A stretch of 64,000 nt of DNA. Source: Otis tarda (lineage: Eukaryota > Chordata > Aves > Otidiformes > Otididae). How positions within the stretch are numbered: the first letter of the stretch is position 1; every line of letters begins with the position of its first letter. The notes under the pieces are model-generated. The model was not told where the DNA came from. It saw nothing but the letters and a program-made list of their open reading frames with translations, and did no database searches. Below, piece after piece: positions 12,001 to 23,300 of the stretch. A program made the translations under genes and the position numbers. The stretch spans positions 1 through 64,000 of the forward strand of contig JAPMTP010000088.1 of assembly GCA_026413225.1 (NCBI GenBank), given 5' to 3'.

Positions 12001-14300
12001 CCCTGGTGCAGCTGGTGGTAAACGTTGAAGCCCAGTTCGTCAAGGAAAGCTCGGAGCCCCAATGTCTGTGCTGCTGTAGGTGCGCTGCCAAAGGCCGCTG
12101 AGGAGCAGCAAGAGCTTGAGTGGCTGGCAATTTTGGTGTGGGATCAATCGTCCGACGTTCGTGATTTTTTGGGGTTTATTTTCAGTGAGCACACTGGTGC
12201 AGCTGCTGGTAAAGGTCGAAGCCCTGTTCGTCAGGGAAAGCCCGGAGCCCCAATATCTGTGGTGCTGTAGGTGCGCTGCCAATGGCCGCTGAGGAGCAGC
12301 AAGAGCTTGAGTGTCTGGCACTTTTGGTGTGGGAGGAATCGTCCAACGTTCGTGATTTTTCGGGGTATTTTTTCAGGGGGCGCCCACGTGTAGCTGGTGG
12401 TAAACGTCAAAGCCCTGTTCGTCAGGGAAAGCCCAGATCCCCAATGTCTGTGCTGCTGTAGGTGCGCTGCCAATGGCCGCTGAGAAGCAGCAAGAGCTTG
12501 ATTGGCTGGCACTTTTGGTGTGGGAGGAATGGTCTGACGTTCATCATTTTTCGGGGTTGTTTTTCCAGGGGCGCCCACGTATAGCTGGTGGTAAACGTCG
12601 AAGCCCTGTTCGTCAGGGAAAGCCCGGAGCCCCAATGTCTGTGCTGCTGTACGTGCACTGAAAATGGCCGCTGAGGAGCAGCAAGAGCTTGAGTGTCTGG
12701 CACTTTTGGTGTGGGAGCAATGGTCCGATGTTCGTGATTTTTCGTGGTTTTTTTTCACGGGATGCCCGGTGCAGCCGGTGGTGAACGTCGAAGCCCTGTT
12801 CGTCTGGGAAAGCTTGGAGCCCCAATGTCTGTGTTGCTGTAGGTGCGCTGCCAGTGGCCGCTGAGGAGCAGCAAGAGCTTGAGTGGCTGGCACTTTTGGT
12901 GTGGGAGCAACGGTCCGACGTTCGTGATTTTTCGGGGTTTTTTTTCAGGGGGCGCCAACGTGCAGCTGGTGGTAAACGTCGAAGCCCTGTTCGTCAGGGA
13001 AAGCCCGGAGCCCCAATGTCTCTGGTGCTGTAGGTGCACTGCCAATGGCCACTGAGTAGCAGCAAGAGCTTGAGTGGCTGGTACTTTTGGTGTGGGAGCA
13101 ATCGTCCGACGTTCGTGATTTTTTGGGGTTTATTTTCAGTGAGCACACTGGTGTAGCTGGTGGTAAACGTCGAAGCCCTCTTTGCCAGGGAAAGCCTGGA
13201 AACCCAATGTCTGTGCTGCTGTAGGTGCACTGCCAATGGCCGCTGAGGAGCAGCAAGAGCTTGAGTGGCTGGTAGTTTTGGTGTGGGAGGAATAGTCGAA
13301 CGTTCATGATTTTTTGGGGTTTTTTTTCAGGGGGCGCCCACGTGCAGCTGGTGGTAAACGTCGAAGCCCTGTTCGTCAGGGAAAGCCCGGATCCCCAATG
13401 TCTGTGCTGCTGTACGTGCGCTGCTAATGGCCGCTGAGGAGCAGCAAGAGCTTGAGTGGCTGGCACTTTGGGTGTGGGAGCAATGGTCCGATATTTTTGA
13501 TTTTTCGGGGTGTTTTTTCAGTGAGCAACCCGGTTTAGCTGGTGGTAAACGTCGAACCCCTGTTCGTCAGGGAAAGCCCGGAGCCCCAATGTCTGTGGTG
13601 CTGGAGGTGCGCTGCCAATGGCCGCTGAGGAGCAGCAACAGCTTGAGTGGCTGGTAGTTTTGGTGTGGGAGCAATGGTCCGATGTTCGTGATTTTTCGGG
13701 TTTTTTTTTCAGGGGGCGCCCACGTGCAGCTGGTGGTAAACGTCGAAGCCCTGTTCGTCAGGGAAAGCCCGGAGCCCTAATTTCTCTGGTGCAGTAGGTG
13801 CACTGCCAATGTCCGCTGATGAGTAGCAAGATTTTGAGTGGCTGGCACTTTTGTTGTGGGAGCAATGGTCGGACGTTCGTGATTTTTCGGGGTTTTTTTT
13901 CAGGGGGCGCCCACGTACAGCTGGTGGTAAACGTCGAAGCCCTGTTCGTCAGGGAAAGCTCGGAGCCCCAATGTCTGTGGTGCTCTAGGTGCGCTGCCAA
14001 TGGCCGCTGAGGAGCAGCAAGAGCTTGAGTGCCTGGTAGTTTTGGTGTGGGAGCAATGGTCCAACGTTCGTGATTTTTCGGGGTTTTTTTCAGGGGACGC
14101 CCACGTGCAGCTGGTGGTGAACGTCGAAGCCCTGTTTGTCAGGGAAAGCTCGGAGCCCCAATGTCTGTGGTGCTCTAGGTGCGCTGCCAATGGCCGCTGA
14201 GGAGCAGCAAGAGCTTGAGTGGCTGGCAGTCTTGGTGTGGGAGGAATGGTCGAACGTTCATGATTTTTTGGGGTTTTTTTTGAGGGGGCGCCCACGTGCA
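1..14300 (+). repeat. Higher-order mosaic region of the satellite
   Basis: Distinct monomer variants recur here in the same order at distances that are near-multiples of the unit. The stretch 1-2,025 matches 4,588-6,608 (offset about 4,585, 24 units). About 5.7-6.4 kb matches about 8.2-8.9 kb (offset 2,481, 13 units). About 6.1-7.75 kb matches about 11.2-12.9 kb (offset about 5,154, 27 units). About 9.4-10.6 kb matches about 12.5-13.7 kb (offset 3,056, 16 units). A marker monomer containing GTTCGAAATTTTT occurs at 1,657, 6,240, 8,721 and 11,393, giving spacings of 24, 13 and 14 units. This is a higher-order repeat whose length varies by block duplication and deletion. Block edges are approximate. 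Confidence 0.85.
702..718 (+). other. CENP-B-box-like near match in a satellite monomer
   Basis: The mammalian CENP-B box core is TTCG, four free bases, A, two free bases, CGGG. Here the sequence is TTCGTGATTTTCGGG, which has TTCG and CGGG at the exact spacing and misses only the central A (T instead). Most monomers have one more T in this place and so one base too many. The same exact-spacing form occurs at 28,768-28,784 (with TCAT) and 48,990-49,006. Binding by any CENP-B-like protein is speculation; birds are not known to use one in this role. Confidence 0.3.
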
Positions 14301-17300
14301 GCTGGTGGTAAACGTCGAAGCCCTGTTTGTCAGGGAAAGCCCGGAGCCCCAATGTCTGTGGTGCTGTAGGTGTTTCTGACAGTGGCCGCTGAGGAGCAGC
14401 AAGAGCTTGAGTGGCTGGCACTTTTGGTGTGGGAGCAATGGTCCGACGTTCGTGATTTTTCGGGGTTTTTTTTCAGGGAGCGCCCACGTGCAGCTGGTGG
14501 TATACGTTGAATCCCTGATGGTCAAGGAGAGCCCGGAGCCTCAAGGTCTGTTGTGCTGTAGGTGCGCTTCCAATGGCCGCTGAGGAGCAGCAAGAGCTTG
14601 AGTGGCTGGCACTTTTGGTGTGGGAGGAATGGTCCGACGTTCGTGATTTTTCGGGGTTTTTTTTCAGGACGGGCCCAAGTGCAGCTGGTGGTAAACGTCA
14701 AAGCCCTGTTTGTCAGGGAAAGCCCGGAGCCCCAATGTCTCTGGTGCAGTAGGTGCGCTGCCAATGGCCGCTGAGGAGCAGCAAGAGCTTGAGTGGCTGG
14801 CACTTTTGGTGTGGGAGGAATGGTCCGACGTTCGTGATTTTTCGGGGATTTTTTTCAGGAGGGGCCCACGTGCAGCTGGTGGTAAAAGTCAAAGCCCTGT
14901 TCGTCAGGGAAAGCCCTGAGCCCCAATGTCTGTGCTGTTGTAGGTGCACTGACAATGGCCGCTGAGGAGCAGCGAGAGCTTGAGTGGCTGGCCTTTTTGG
15001 TGTGGGAGCAATGGTCCGACGTTCGTGATTTTTCGGGGTTATTTTTCAGGGGGCGGCCTGGTGCAGCTGGTGGTAAACGTCGAAGCCCTGTTTGTCAGGG
15101 AAAGCTTGGAGCCCCAAGGTCTGTTGTGCTGTAGGTGCGCTGCCAATGGCCGCTGAGTAGCAGCAAGAGATTGAGTGGCTGGCACTTTGGGTGTGGGAGC
15201 AATGGTCCGACGTTCATAATTTTTCGGGGTTTTTCTTCCAGGGGCGCCCACGTGTAGCTGGTGGTAAACGTCGAAGCCCTGTTCGTCAGGGAAAGCCCGG
15301 AGCCCCAATGTCTCTGGTGCAGAAGGTGCACTGCGAATGGCCGCTGATGAGTAGCAAGAGCTTGAGTGGCTGGCACTTTTGGTGTGGGTGCAAACGTCGG
15401 ACGTTCGTGATTTTTCGGGGTTGTTTTTCCAGGGGCGCCTGCGTGTAGCTGGTGGTAAATGTCGAAGCACTGTTTGTCAGGGAAAGCCCTGAGCCCCAAT
15501 GTCTGTTGTGCTGTAGGTGCGCTGGCAATGGCCGCTGAGTAGCAGCAGGAGCTTGAGTGGCTTGCTCTTTTGGTGTGGGAGGAATGGTCCGCCGTTCGTG
15601 ATTTTTCGGGGTTTTTTTTACAGGGGCGCCCTGGTGCAGCTGGTGGTAAACGTCGAAGGCCTGTTCATCAGGGAAAGCCCGGAGCCCCAATGTCTGTGCT
15701 GGTGTAGGTGCGCTGCCAATGGCCGCTGAGGAGCAGCAAGAATTGGAGTGGCTGGCACTTTTGGTGTTGGAGCAATTGTCCGGCGTTCGTGATTTTTCGG
15801 GGGTTTTTTCAGGGGACGCCAAGGTGGAGCTGGTGGTAAACGTCGAAGCCCTGTTCGTCAGGGAAAGCCCAGTGCACCAATGTCTGTGCTGCTGTAGGTG
15901 CACTGCCAATGGCCGCTGAGGAGTAGCAAGAATTTGAGTGGCTGGCACTTTTATTGTGGGAGCAATCGTCCGACGTTCGTGATTTTTCGGCGTTATTTTT
16001 CAGGGGGCGCCCTGTTGCAGCTGGTGGGATACGTCGAATCCCTGATGGTCAAGGAGAGCCCGGAGCCTCAAGGTCTGTTGTGCTGTAGATGCGCTGCCAA
16101 TGGCCGCTGAGGAGAAGCAAGAGCTTGAGTGGCTGGCACTTTTGGTGTGGGAGGAATGGTCTGACGTTCGTGATTTTTCGGGGATTTTTTTCAGGAGGGG
16201 CCCACGTGCAGCTGGTGGTAAAAGTCAAAGCCCTGTTCGTCAGGGAAAGCCCGGAGGCCCAATGTCTCTGGTGCAGTAGGTGCGCTGCCAATGGCCGCTG
16301 AGGAGCAGCAAGAGCTTGAGTGGCTGGCACTTTTGGTGTGGGAGCAATCGTCCGACGTTCGTGATTTTTCGGGGTTGTTTTTCCAGGGGTGCCTACGTGT
16401 AGCTGGTAGTAAACGTCGAAGCCGTGTTCATTAGGGAAAGCCCTGAGCCCCAATGTGTGTGCTGGTGTAGGTGTGCTGACAATGGCCGCTGAGGAGCAGC
16501 AAGAGCTCAAGTGGCTGGCACTTTATGTGTGGGAGCAATGGTCCGACGTTCGTGATTTTTTGGGGTTTTTTTTCAGGGGGCGCCCACGTGCAGCTGGTGG
16601 TAGACGTCGAAGCCCTGTTCGTCAGGGAAAGCTCGGAGCCCCAAGGCCTGTTGTGCTGTAGGTGCGCTGCCAATGGCCGCTGAGGAGTAGCAAGAGCTTG
16701 AGTGGCTGGCACTTTTGGTGTGGGAGCAATGGTCCGACGTTCGTGATTTTTCGGGGTATTTTTTTAGGGGGCGCCCACGTGCAGCTGGTGGTAAACGTTG
16801 AAGCCCTGTTCGTCAGGGAAAGCCCAGAGCCCCAATGTCTGTGCTGCTGTAGGAGCACTGACAATGGCCCCTGAGGAGCAGCAAGAGCTTGAGTGGCTGG
16901 CACTTTTGTTGTGGGAGCAATCGTCCGACGTTCGTGATTTTTCGGGGTTATTTTTCAGGGGGCGGCCTGGTGCAGCTGGTGGTAAACGTCGAAGCCCTGT
17001 TTGTCAGGGAAAGCCCGGAGCCCCAATGTCTCTGGTGCAGTAGGTGGACTGCCAATGGCCGCTGAGGAGAAGCAAGAACTTGAGTGGCTGGCACTTTTGG
17101 TGTGGGAGCAATCGTCCGACATTAGTGATTTTTCGGGGTTGTTCTTCCAGGGGCGCCTGTGTGTAGCTGGTGGTAAATGTCGAAGCCCTGTTCGTCAGGG
17201 AAAGCCCGGAGCCCCGATGTCTGTGCTGCTGTAGGTGCGCTGCCAATGGCCGCTGAGGAGCAGCAAGAGCTTGAGTGGCTGGCACGTTTGGTGTGGGAGC

Positions 17301-20300
17301 AATGGTCCGACGTTCGTGTTTTTTCGGGGATTTTTTTCAGGAGGGGACCACGTGCAGCTGGTGGTAAAAGTCAAAGCCCTGTTCGTCAGGGAAAGCCCGG
17401 AGCCCCAATGTCTGTGCTGCTGTAGGTGCACTGCCAATGGCCGCTGAGGAGCAGCAAGAGCTTGAGTGGCTGGCACTTTTGGTGTGGGAGCAATGGTCCG
17501 ACGTTCGTGATTTTTCGGGTTTGTTTTTCCAGGGACGCACACGTGTAGCTGGTGGTAAACGTCGAAGCCGTGTTCATTAGGGAAAGCCCAGAGCCCCAAT
17601 GTCTGTGCTGCTGTAGGTGTGCAGACAATGGCCGCTGAGGAGCAGCAAGAGCTCAAGTGGCTGGCACTTTAGGTGTGGGAGCAATCGTCCGACGTTCGTG
17701 ATTTTTCGGGGTTGTTCTTCCAGGGGCGCCTGTGTGTAGCTGGTGGTAAATGTCGAAGCCCTGTTCGTCAGGGAAAGCCTGGAGCCCCAATGTCTGTTGT
17801 GCTGTAGGTGCGCTGCCAATGGCCGCTGAGGAGCAGCAAGAGCTTGAGTGGCTGGCACTTTTGGTGTGGGAGCAATGGTCCGACGTTCATGATTTTTCGG
17901 GGTATTTTTTTCAATGGGCGCCCTGGTGCAGCTGGTGATAAAAGTCAAAGCCCTGTTTATCAGGGAAAGCCCAGAGCCCCAATGTCTGTTGTGCTGTAGG
18001 TGCGCTGCCAATCGCCGCTGAGTAGCAGCAGGAGCTTGAGTGGCTGGCACTTTTGGTGTGGGAGGAATGGTCCGCCGTTCGTGATTTTTCGGGTTTTTTT
18101 TTCCAGGGGCGCCCACGTGTAGCTGGTAGTAAACGTCGAAGCCCTGTTCGTCAGGGAAAGCCCAGAGCCACAATGTCTGTGCTGCTGTAGGTGCACTGCC
18201 AATGGCCGCTGAGGAGCAGCAAGAGCTTGAGTGGCTGGCACTTGTGGTGTGGGAGCAATGGTACGATATAAGTCATTTTTCGGCGTTTTTTTCCAGGGGC
18301 GCACACGTGTAGCTGGTGGTAAATGTTGAAGCCCTGTTCGTCAGGGAAAGCCCGGAGCCCCAATGTCTGTGCTGCTGTAGGTGCACTGAAAATGGCCGCT
18401 GAGGAGCAGCAAGAGCTTGAGTGGCTGGCACTTTTGGTGTGGGAGCAATGGTGTGACGTTCGTGATTTTTCGGGGTTATTTTTCAGGGGGGCCCTGGTGC
18501 AGCTGGTGGTATACGTCGAATCCCTGATCGTCAAGGAGAGCCTGGAGCCTCAAGGTCTGTTGTGCTGTAGGTGCGCTCCCAATGGCCGCTGAGGAGCAGC
18601 AAGAGCTTGAGTGGCTGGCACTTTTCGTGTGGGTGGAATGGTCCAACGTTCGTGACTTTTAGGGGTTGTTTTTCCAGGGGCGCCCATGTATAGCTGGTGG
18701 TAAACGTCGAAGCGCTGTTCGTCAGGGAAAGCCCGGAGCCCCAATGTCTGTGCTGCTGTAGGTGCGCTGCCAATGGCCGCTGAGGAGCAGCAAGAGCTTG
18801 AGTGGCTGGCACTTTTGGTGTGGGAGCAATCGTCTGAGGTTCAAGATTTTTCGGTGTTGTTTTTCCAGGGGCGCCCACGTGTAGCTGATGGTAAACGTCG
18901 AAGCCCTGTTCGTCAAGGAAAGCCCGGAGCCCCAATGTCTGTGCTGCTGTACGTGCACTGAAAATGGCCGCTGAGGAGCAGCAAGAGCTTGAGTGGCTGG
19001 CCCTTTTGGTGTGGGAGCAATGGTCCGACGTTCGTGATTTTTCGGGGTTATTTTTCAGGGGGCGCCCCGGTGCAGCTGGTGGTAAACGTCGAAGCCCTGT
19101 TCGTCAGGCAAAGCCCTGAGCCCCAAGGTCTGTTGTGCTGTAGGTGCACTGCCAATGGCCGCTGAGGAGCAGCAAGAGCTTGAGTGGCTGGCACTTTTGG
19201 TGTAGGAGCAATGGTCCGACGTTCGTGATTTTTCAGGGTTTTTTTCCAGGGGGCGCCCATGTGCAGCTGGTGGTAAACGTCGAAGCCCTGTTCGTCAGGG
19301 AAAACCCGGAGCCCCAATGTCTGTGCTGCTGTACGTGCACTGAAAATGGCCGCTGAGGAGCAGCAAGAGCTTGAGTGGCTGGCACTTTTGGTGTGGGAGC
19401 AATGGTCTGACGTTCGTGATTTTTCGGGGTTTTTTGTCAGCGGGCGCCCACGTGCAGCTGGTGGTAAACGTCGAAGCCCTGTTCGTCAGGGAAAGCCTGG
19501 AGCCCCAATGTCTGTGCTGCTGTACGTGCACTGAAAATGGCCCCTGAGGAGCAGTAAGTGCTTGAGTGGCTGGCAATTTTGGTGTGGGAGCAATGGTCTG
19601 ACGTTCGTGATTTTTCGGAGTTATTTCTCACGGGCGCCCTGGTGCAGCTGGTGGTATACGTCGAATCCCTGATCATCAAGGAGAGCCCGGAGCCTCAAGG
19701 TCTGTTGTGGTGTAGGTGCGCTGCCAATGGCCGCTGAGGAGCAGCAAGAGCTTGAGTGGCTGGCACTTTTGGTGTGGGAGCAATGGTCCGACGTTCGTGA
19801 TTTTTCGGGGTTTTTAATCAGAGGGCGCCCACGTGCAGCTGGTGGTAAACGTCGAAGCCCTGTTCGTCAGGGAAAGCCCGGAGCCCCAATGTCTCTGGTG
19901 CAGTAGGTGCGCTGCCAATGGCCGCTGAGGAGCAGCAAGAGCTTGAGTGGCTGGCACTTTTGGTGTGGGAGCAATGGTCCGACGTTCGTGATTTTTCGGG
20001 TTATTTTTTCATGGTGCGCCCAGATGCAGCTGGTGGTAAAAGTCAAAGCCCTGTTCGTCAGGGAAAGCCCGGAGCCCCAATGTCTGTGTTGCTGTAGGTG
20101 CACTGCCAGTGGCCGCTGAGGAGCAGCAAGAGCTTGAGTGGCTGGCACATTTGGTGTGGGAGCAATGGTCCGACGTTCGTGATTTTTCGGGGTTGTTTTT
20201 CCAGGGGCGCCTACGTGTAGCTGGTGGTAAACATCGAAGCCCTGTTCGTCAGGGAAAGCCCGGAGCCCCAATGTCTGTGGTGCTGTAGGTGCACTGCCAA

Positions 20301-23300
20301 TGGCCGCTGAGGAGCAGCAAGAATTTGAGTGGCTGGCACTTTTCGTGTGGGAGCAATGGTCCGACGTTCGTGATTTTTCAGGGTTTTTCTTCAGGGGGCG
20401 CACTGGTGCAGCTGGTGGTAAACATCGAAGCCCTGTTCGTCAGGGAAAGCCCGGAGCCTTAAGGTCTGCGGTGCTGTAGGTGCGCTGCCAATGGCCGCTG
20501 AGGAGCAGCAAGAGCTTTAGTGGCTGGCACATTAGGTGTGGGAGCAATGGTCCGACGTTCGTGATTTTTCGGGGTTGTTTTTCAGGGGGCGCCCACGTGC
20601 AGCTGGTGGTAAACATCGAAGCCCTGTTCGTCAGGGAAAGTCCGGAGCCCCAATGTCTGTGGTGCTGTAGGTGCGCTGCCATTGGCCGCTGAGAAGCAGC
20701 AAGAACTTGAGTGGCTGGCACTTTTGGTGTGGGAGCAATGGTCCGACGTTCGTGATTTTTTGGGGTTTATTTTCAGGGAGCGCCCACATGTAGCTGGTGG
20801 TAAACGTCGAAGCCCTGTTGATCACGGAAAGCCCGGAGCCCCAATGTCTGTGCTGCTATAGGTGCACTGAAAATGGCCACTGAGGAGCAGCAAGAGCTTG
20901 AGTGGCTGGCACTTTGGGTGTGGGAGCAATGGTCCGACGTTCGTGATTTTTCGGGTTTATTTTTCAGGGGGCGCCCTGGTGCAGCTGGTGGTAAACGTCG
21001 AAGCCCTGTTGGTCAGGGAAAGCCCGGAGCCCCAATGTCTGTTGTGCTGTAGGTGCGCTGCCAATGGCCGCTGAGGAGCAGCAAGAGCTTGAGTGGCTGG
21101 CACTTTTGGTGTGGGAGCAATGGTCCGACGTTCGTGATTTTTCGGGTTTTTTTTCAGTGGGCGCCCATGTGCAGCTGGTGGTAAACGTCGAAGCCCTGTT
21201 CGTCAGGGAAAGCCCGGAGCCCCAATGTCTCTGGTGCAGTAGGTGCGCTGCCAATGGCCGCTGAGGAGCAGCAAGATCTTGAGTGGCTGTCACTTTTGGT
21301 GTGGGAGCAATGGTCCGACGTTCGTGATTTTTCGGGTTTGTTTTTTTCAGGGGCGCCCACGTGCAGCTGGTGGTAAACGTCGAAGCCCTGTTCGTCAGGG
21401 AAAGCCCGGAGCCCCAATGTCTGTGCTGCTATAGGTGCGCTGCCAATGGTCGCTGAGGAGCAGCAAGAGCTTGAGTGGCTGGCACTTTTGGTGTGGGAGC
21501 AATTGTCCGACGTTCGTTATTTTTTGGGGTTTTTTTTCAGGGAGCGCCCACGTGCAGCTGGTGATAAACGTCTAAGCCCTGTTGGTCAGGGAAAGCCCGG
21601 AGCCCTAATGTCTGTGCTGCTGTAGGTACGCTGCCAATGGCCGCTGAGGAGCAGCAAGAGCTTGAGTGGCTGGCACTTCTGGTGTGGGAGCAATCGTCCG
21701 ACATTCGTGATTTTTCGGGGTTTTTTTTCAGGGAACGCCCACGTGCAGCTGGTGGTAAACGTTGAAGCCCTGTTCGTCAGGAAAAGCCCGGAGCCCCAAT
21801 GTCTCTGGTGCAGTAGGTGGACTGCCAATGGCCGCTGAGGAGCAGCAAGAGCTTGAGTGGCTGGCACTTTTGGTGTGGCAGCAATGGTCCGACGTTCGTG
21901 ATTTTTCGGGGTTTTTTTTTCAGGGGGCGCCCACGTGCAGCTGGTGGTAAACGTCGAAGCCCTGTTCGTCAGGGAAAGCCCGGAGCCCCAATGTCTCTGG
22001 TGCAGTAGGTGAGCTGCCAATGGCCGCTGAGGAGCAGCAAGAGCTTGAGTGGCTGGCACTTTTGGTGTGGGAGCAATGGTCCGACATTAGTGATTTTTCG
22101 GGGTTTTTTTCCAGGGGCGCCCACGTGCAGCTGGTGGTAAACGTCAAAGCCCTGTTCGTCAGGGAAAGACCGGAGCCCCAATGTCTGTGCTGCTGTAGGT
22201 GCGCTGCCAATGGCCGCTGAGGAGCAGCAAGAGCTTGAGTGGCTGGCACTTTTGGTGTGGGAGCAATGGTCCGACGTTCGTGATTTTTCGGGGTTTTTAT
22301 TCAGGGGGTGCCCTGGTGCAGCTGGTGGTAAACATCGAAGCCCTGTTCGTCAGGGAAAGCCCGGAGCCCCAAGGTCTGATGTGCTGTAGGTATGCTGCGA
22401 ATGGCCGCTGAGGAGCAGCAAGAGCTTGAGTGGCTGGCACTTTTGTTGTGGGAGGAATGGTCTGACGTTCGTGATTTTTCGGGTTTGTTTTTCCAGAGGC
22501 GCCCATGTGTAGCTGGTGGTAAACGTCGAAGCCCTGTTCGTCACGGAAAGCCCGGAGCCCCAATGTCTGTGCTGCTATAGGTGGACTGCAAATGGCCGCT
22601 GAGGAGCAGCAAGAGCTTGAGTGGCTGGCACTTTTGGTGTGGGAGCAATGGTCCGACGTTGGTGATTTTTTGGGGTTGTTTTTCAGGGGGCGCCCACGTG
22701 CAGCTGGTGGTAAACGTCGAAGCCCTGTTCGTCAGGGAAAGCCCGGAGCCCCAATGTCTGTGCTGCTATAGGTGTGCTGCCAATGGCCGCTGAGGAGCAG
22801 CAAGAGCTTGAGTGGCTGGCACTTTTGGTGTGGGAGCAATGGTCCGACGTTCGTGATTTTTTGGGGTTTTTTTTCAGGGAGCGCCCACGTGCAGCTGGTG
22901 ATAAACGTCTAAGCCCTGTTGGTCAGGGAAAGCCCGGAGCCCTAATGTCTGTGCTGCTGTAGGTACGCTGCCAATGGCCGCTGAGGAGCAGCAAGAGCTT
23001 GAGTGGCTGGCACTTCTGGTGTGGGAGCAATGGTCTGACGTTCGTGATTTTTCGGGGTTTTTTTTCAGGGGGGGCCCACGTGCAGCTGGTGGTAAACGTC
23101 GAAGCCCTGTTCGTCAGGGAAAGCCCGGAGCCCCAATGTCAGTGGTGCAGTAGGTGGACTGCCAATGGCCGCTGAGGAGCAGCAAGAGCTTGAGTGGCTG
23201 GCACTTTTGGTGTGGGAGCAATGGTCCGACGTTCGTGATTTTTCGGGTTTATTTTCCAGGGGGCGCCCACGTGCAGCTGGTGGTAAACGTCGAAGCCCTG

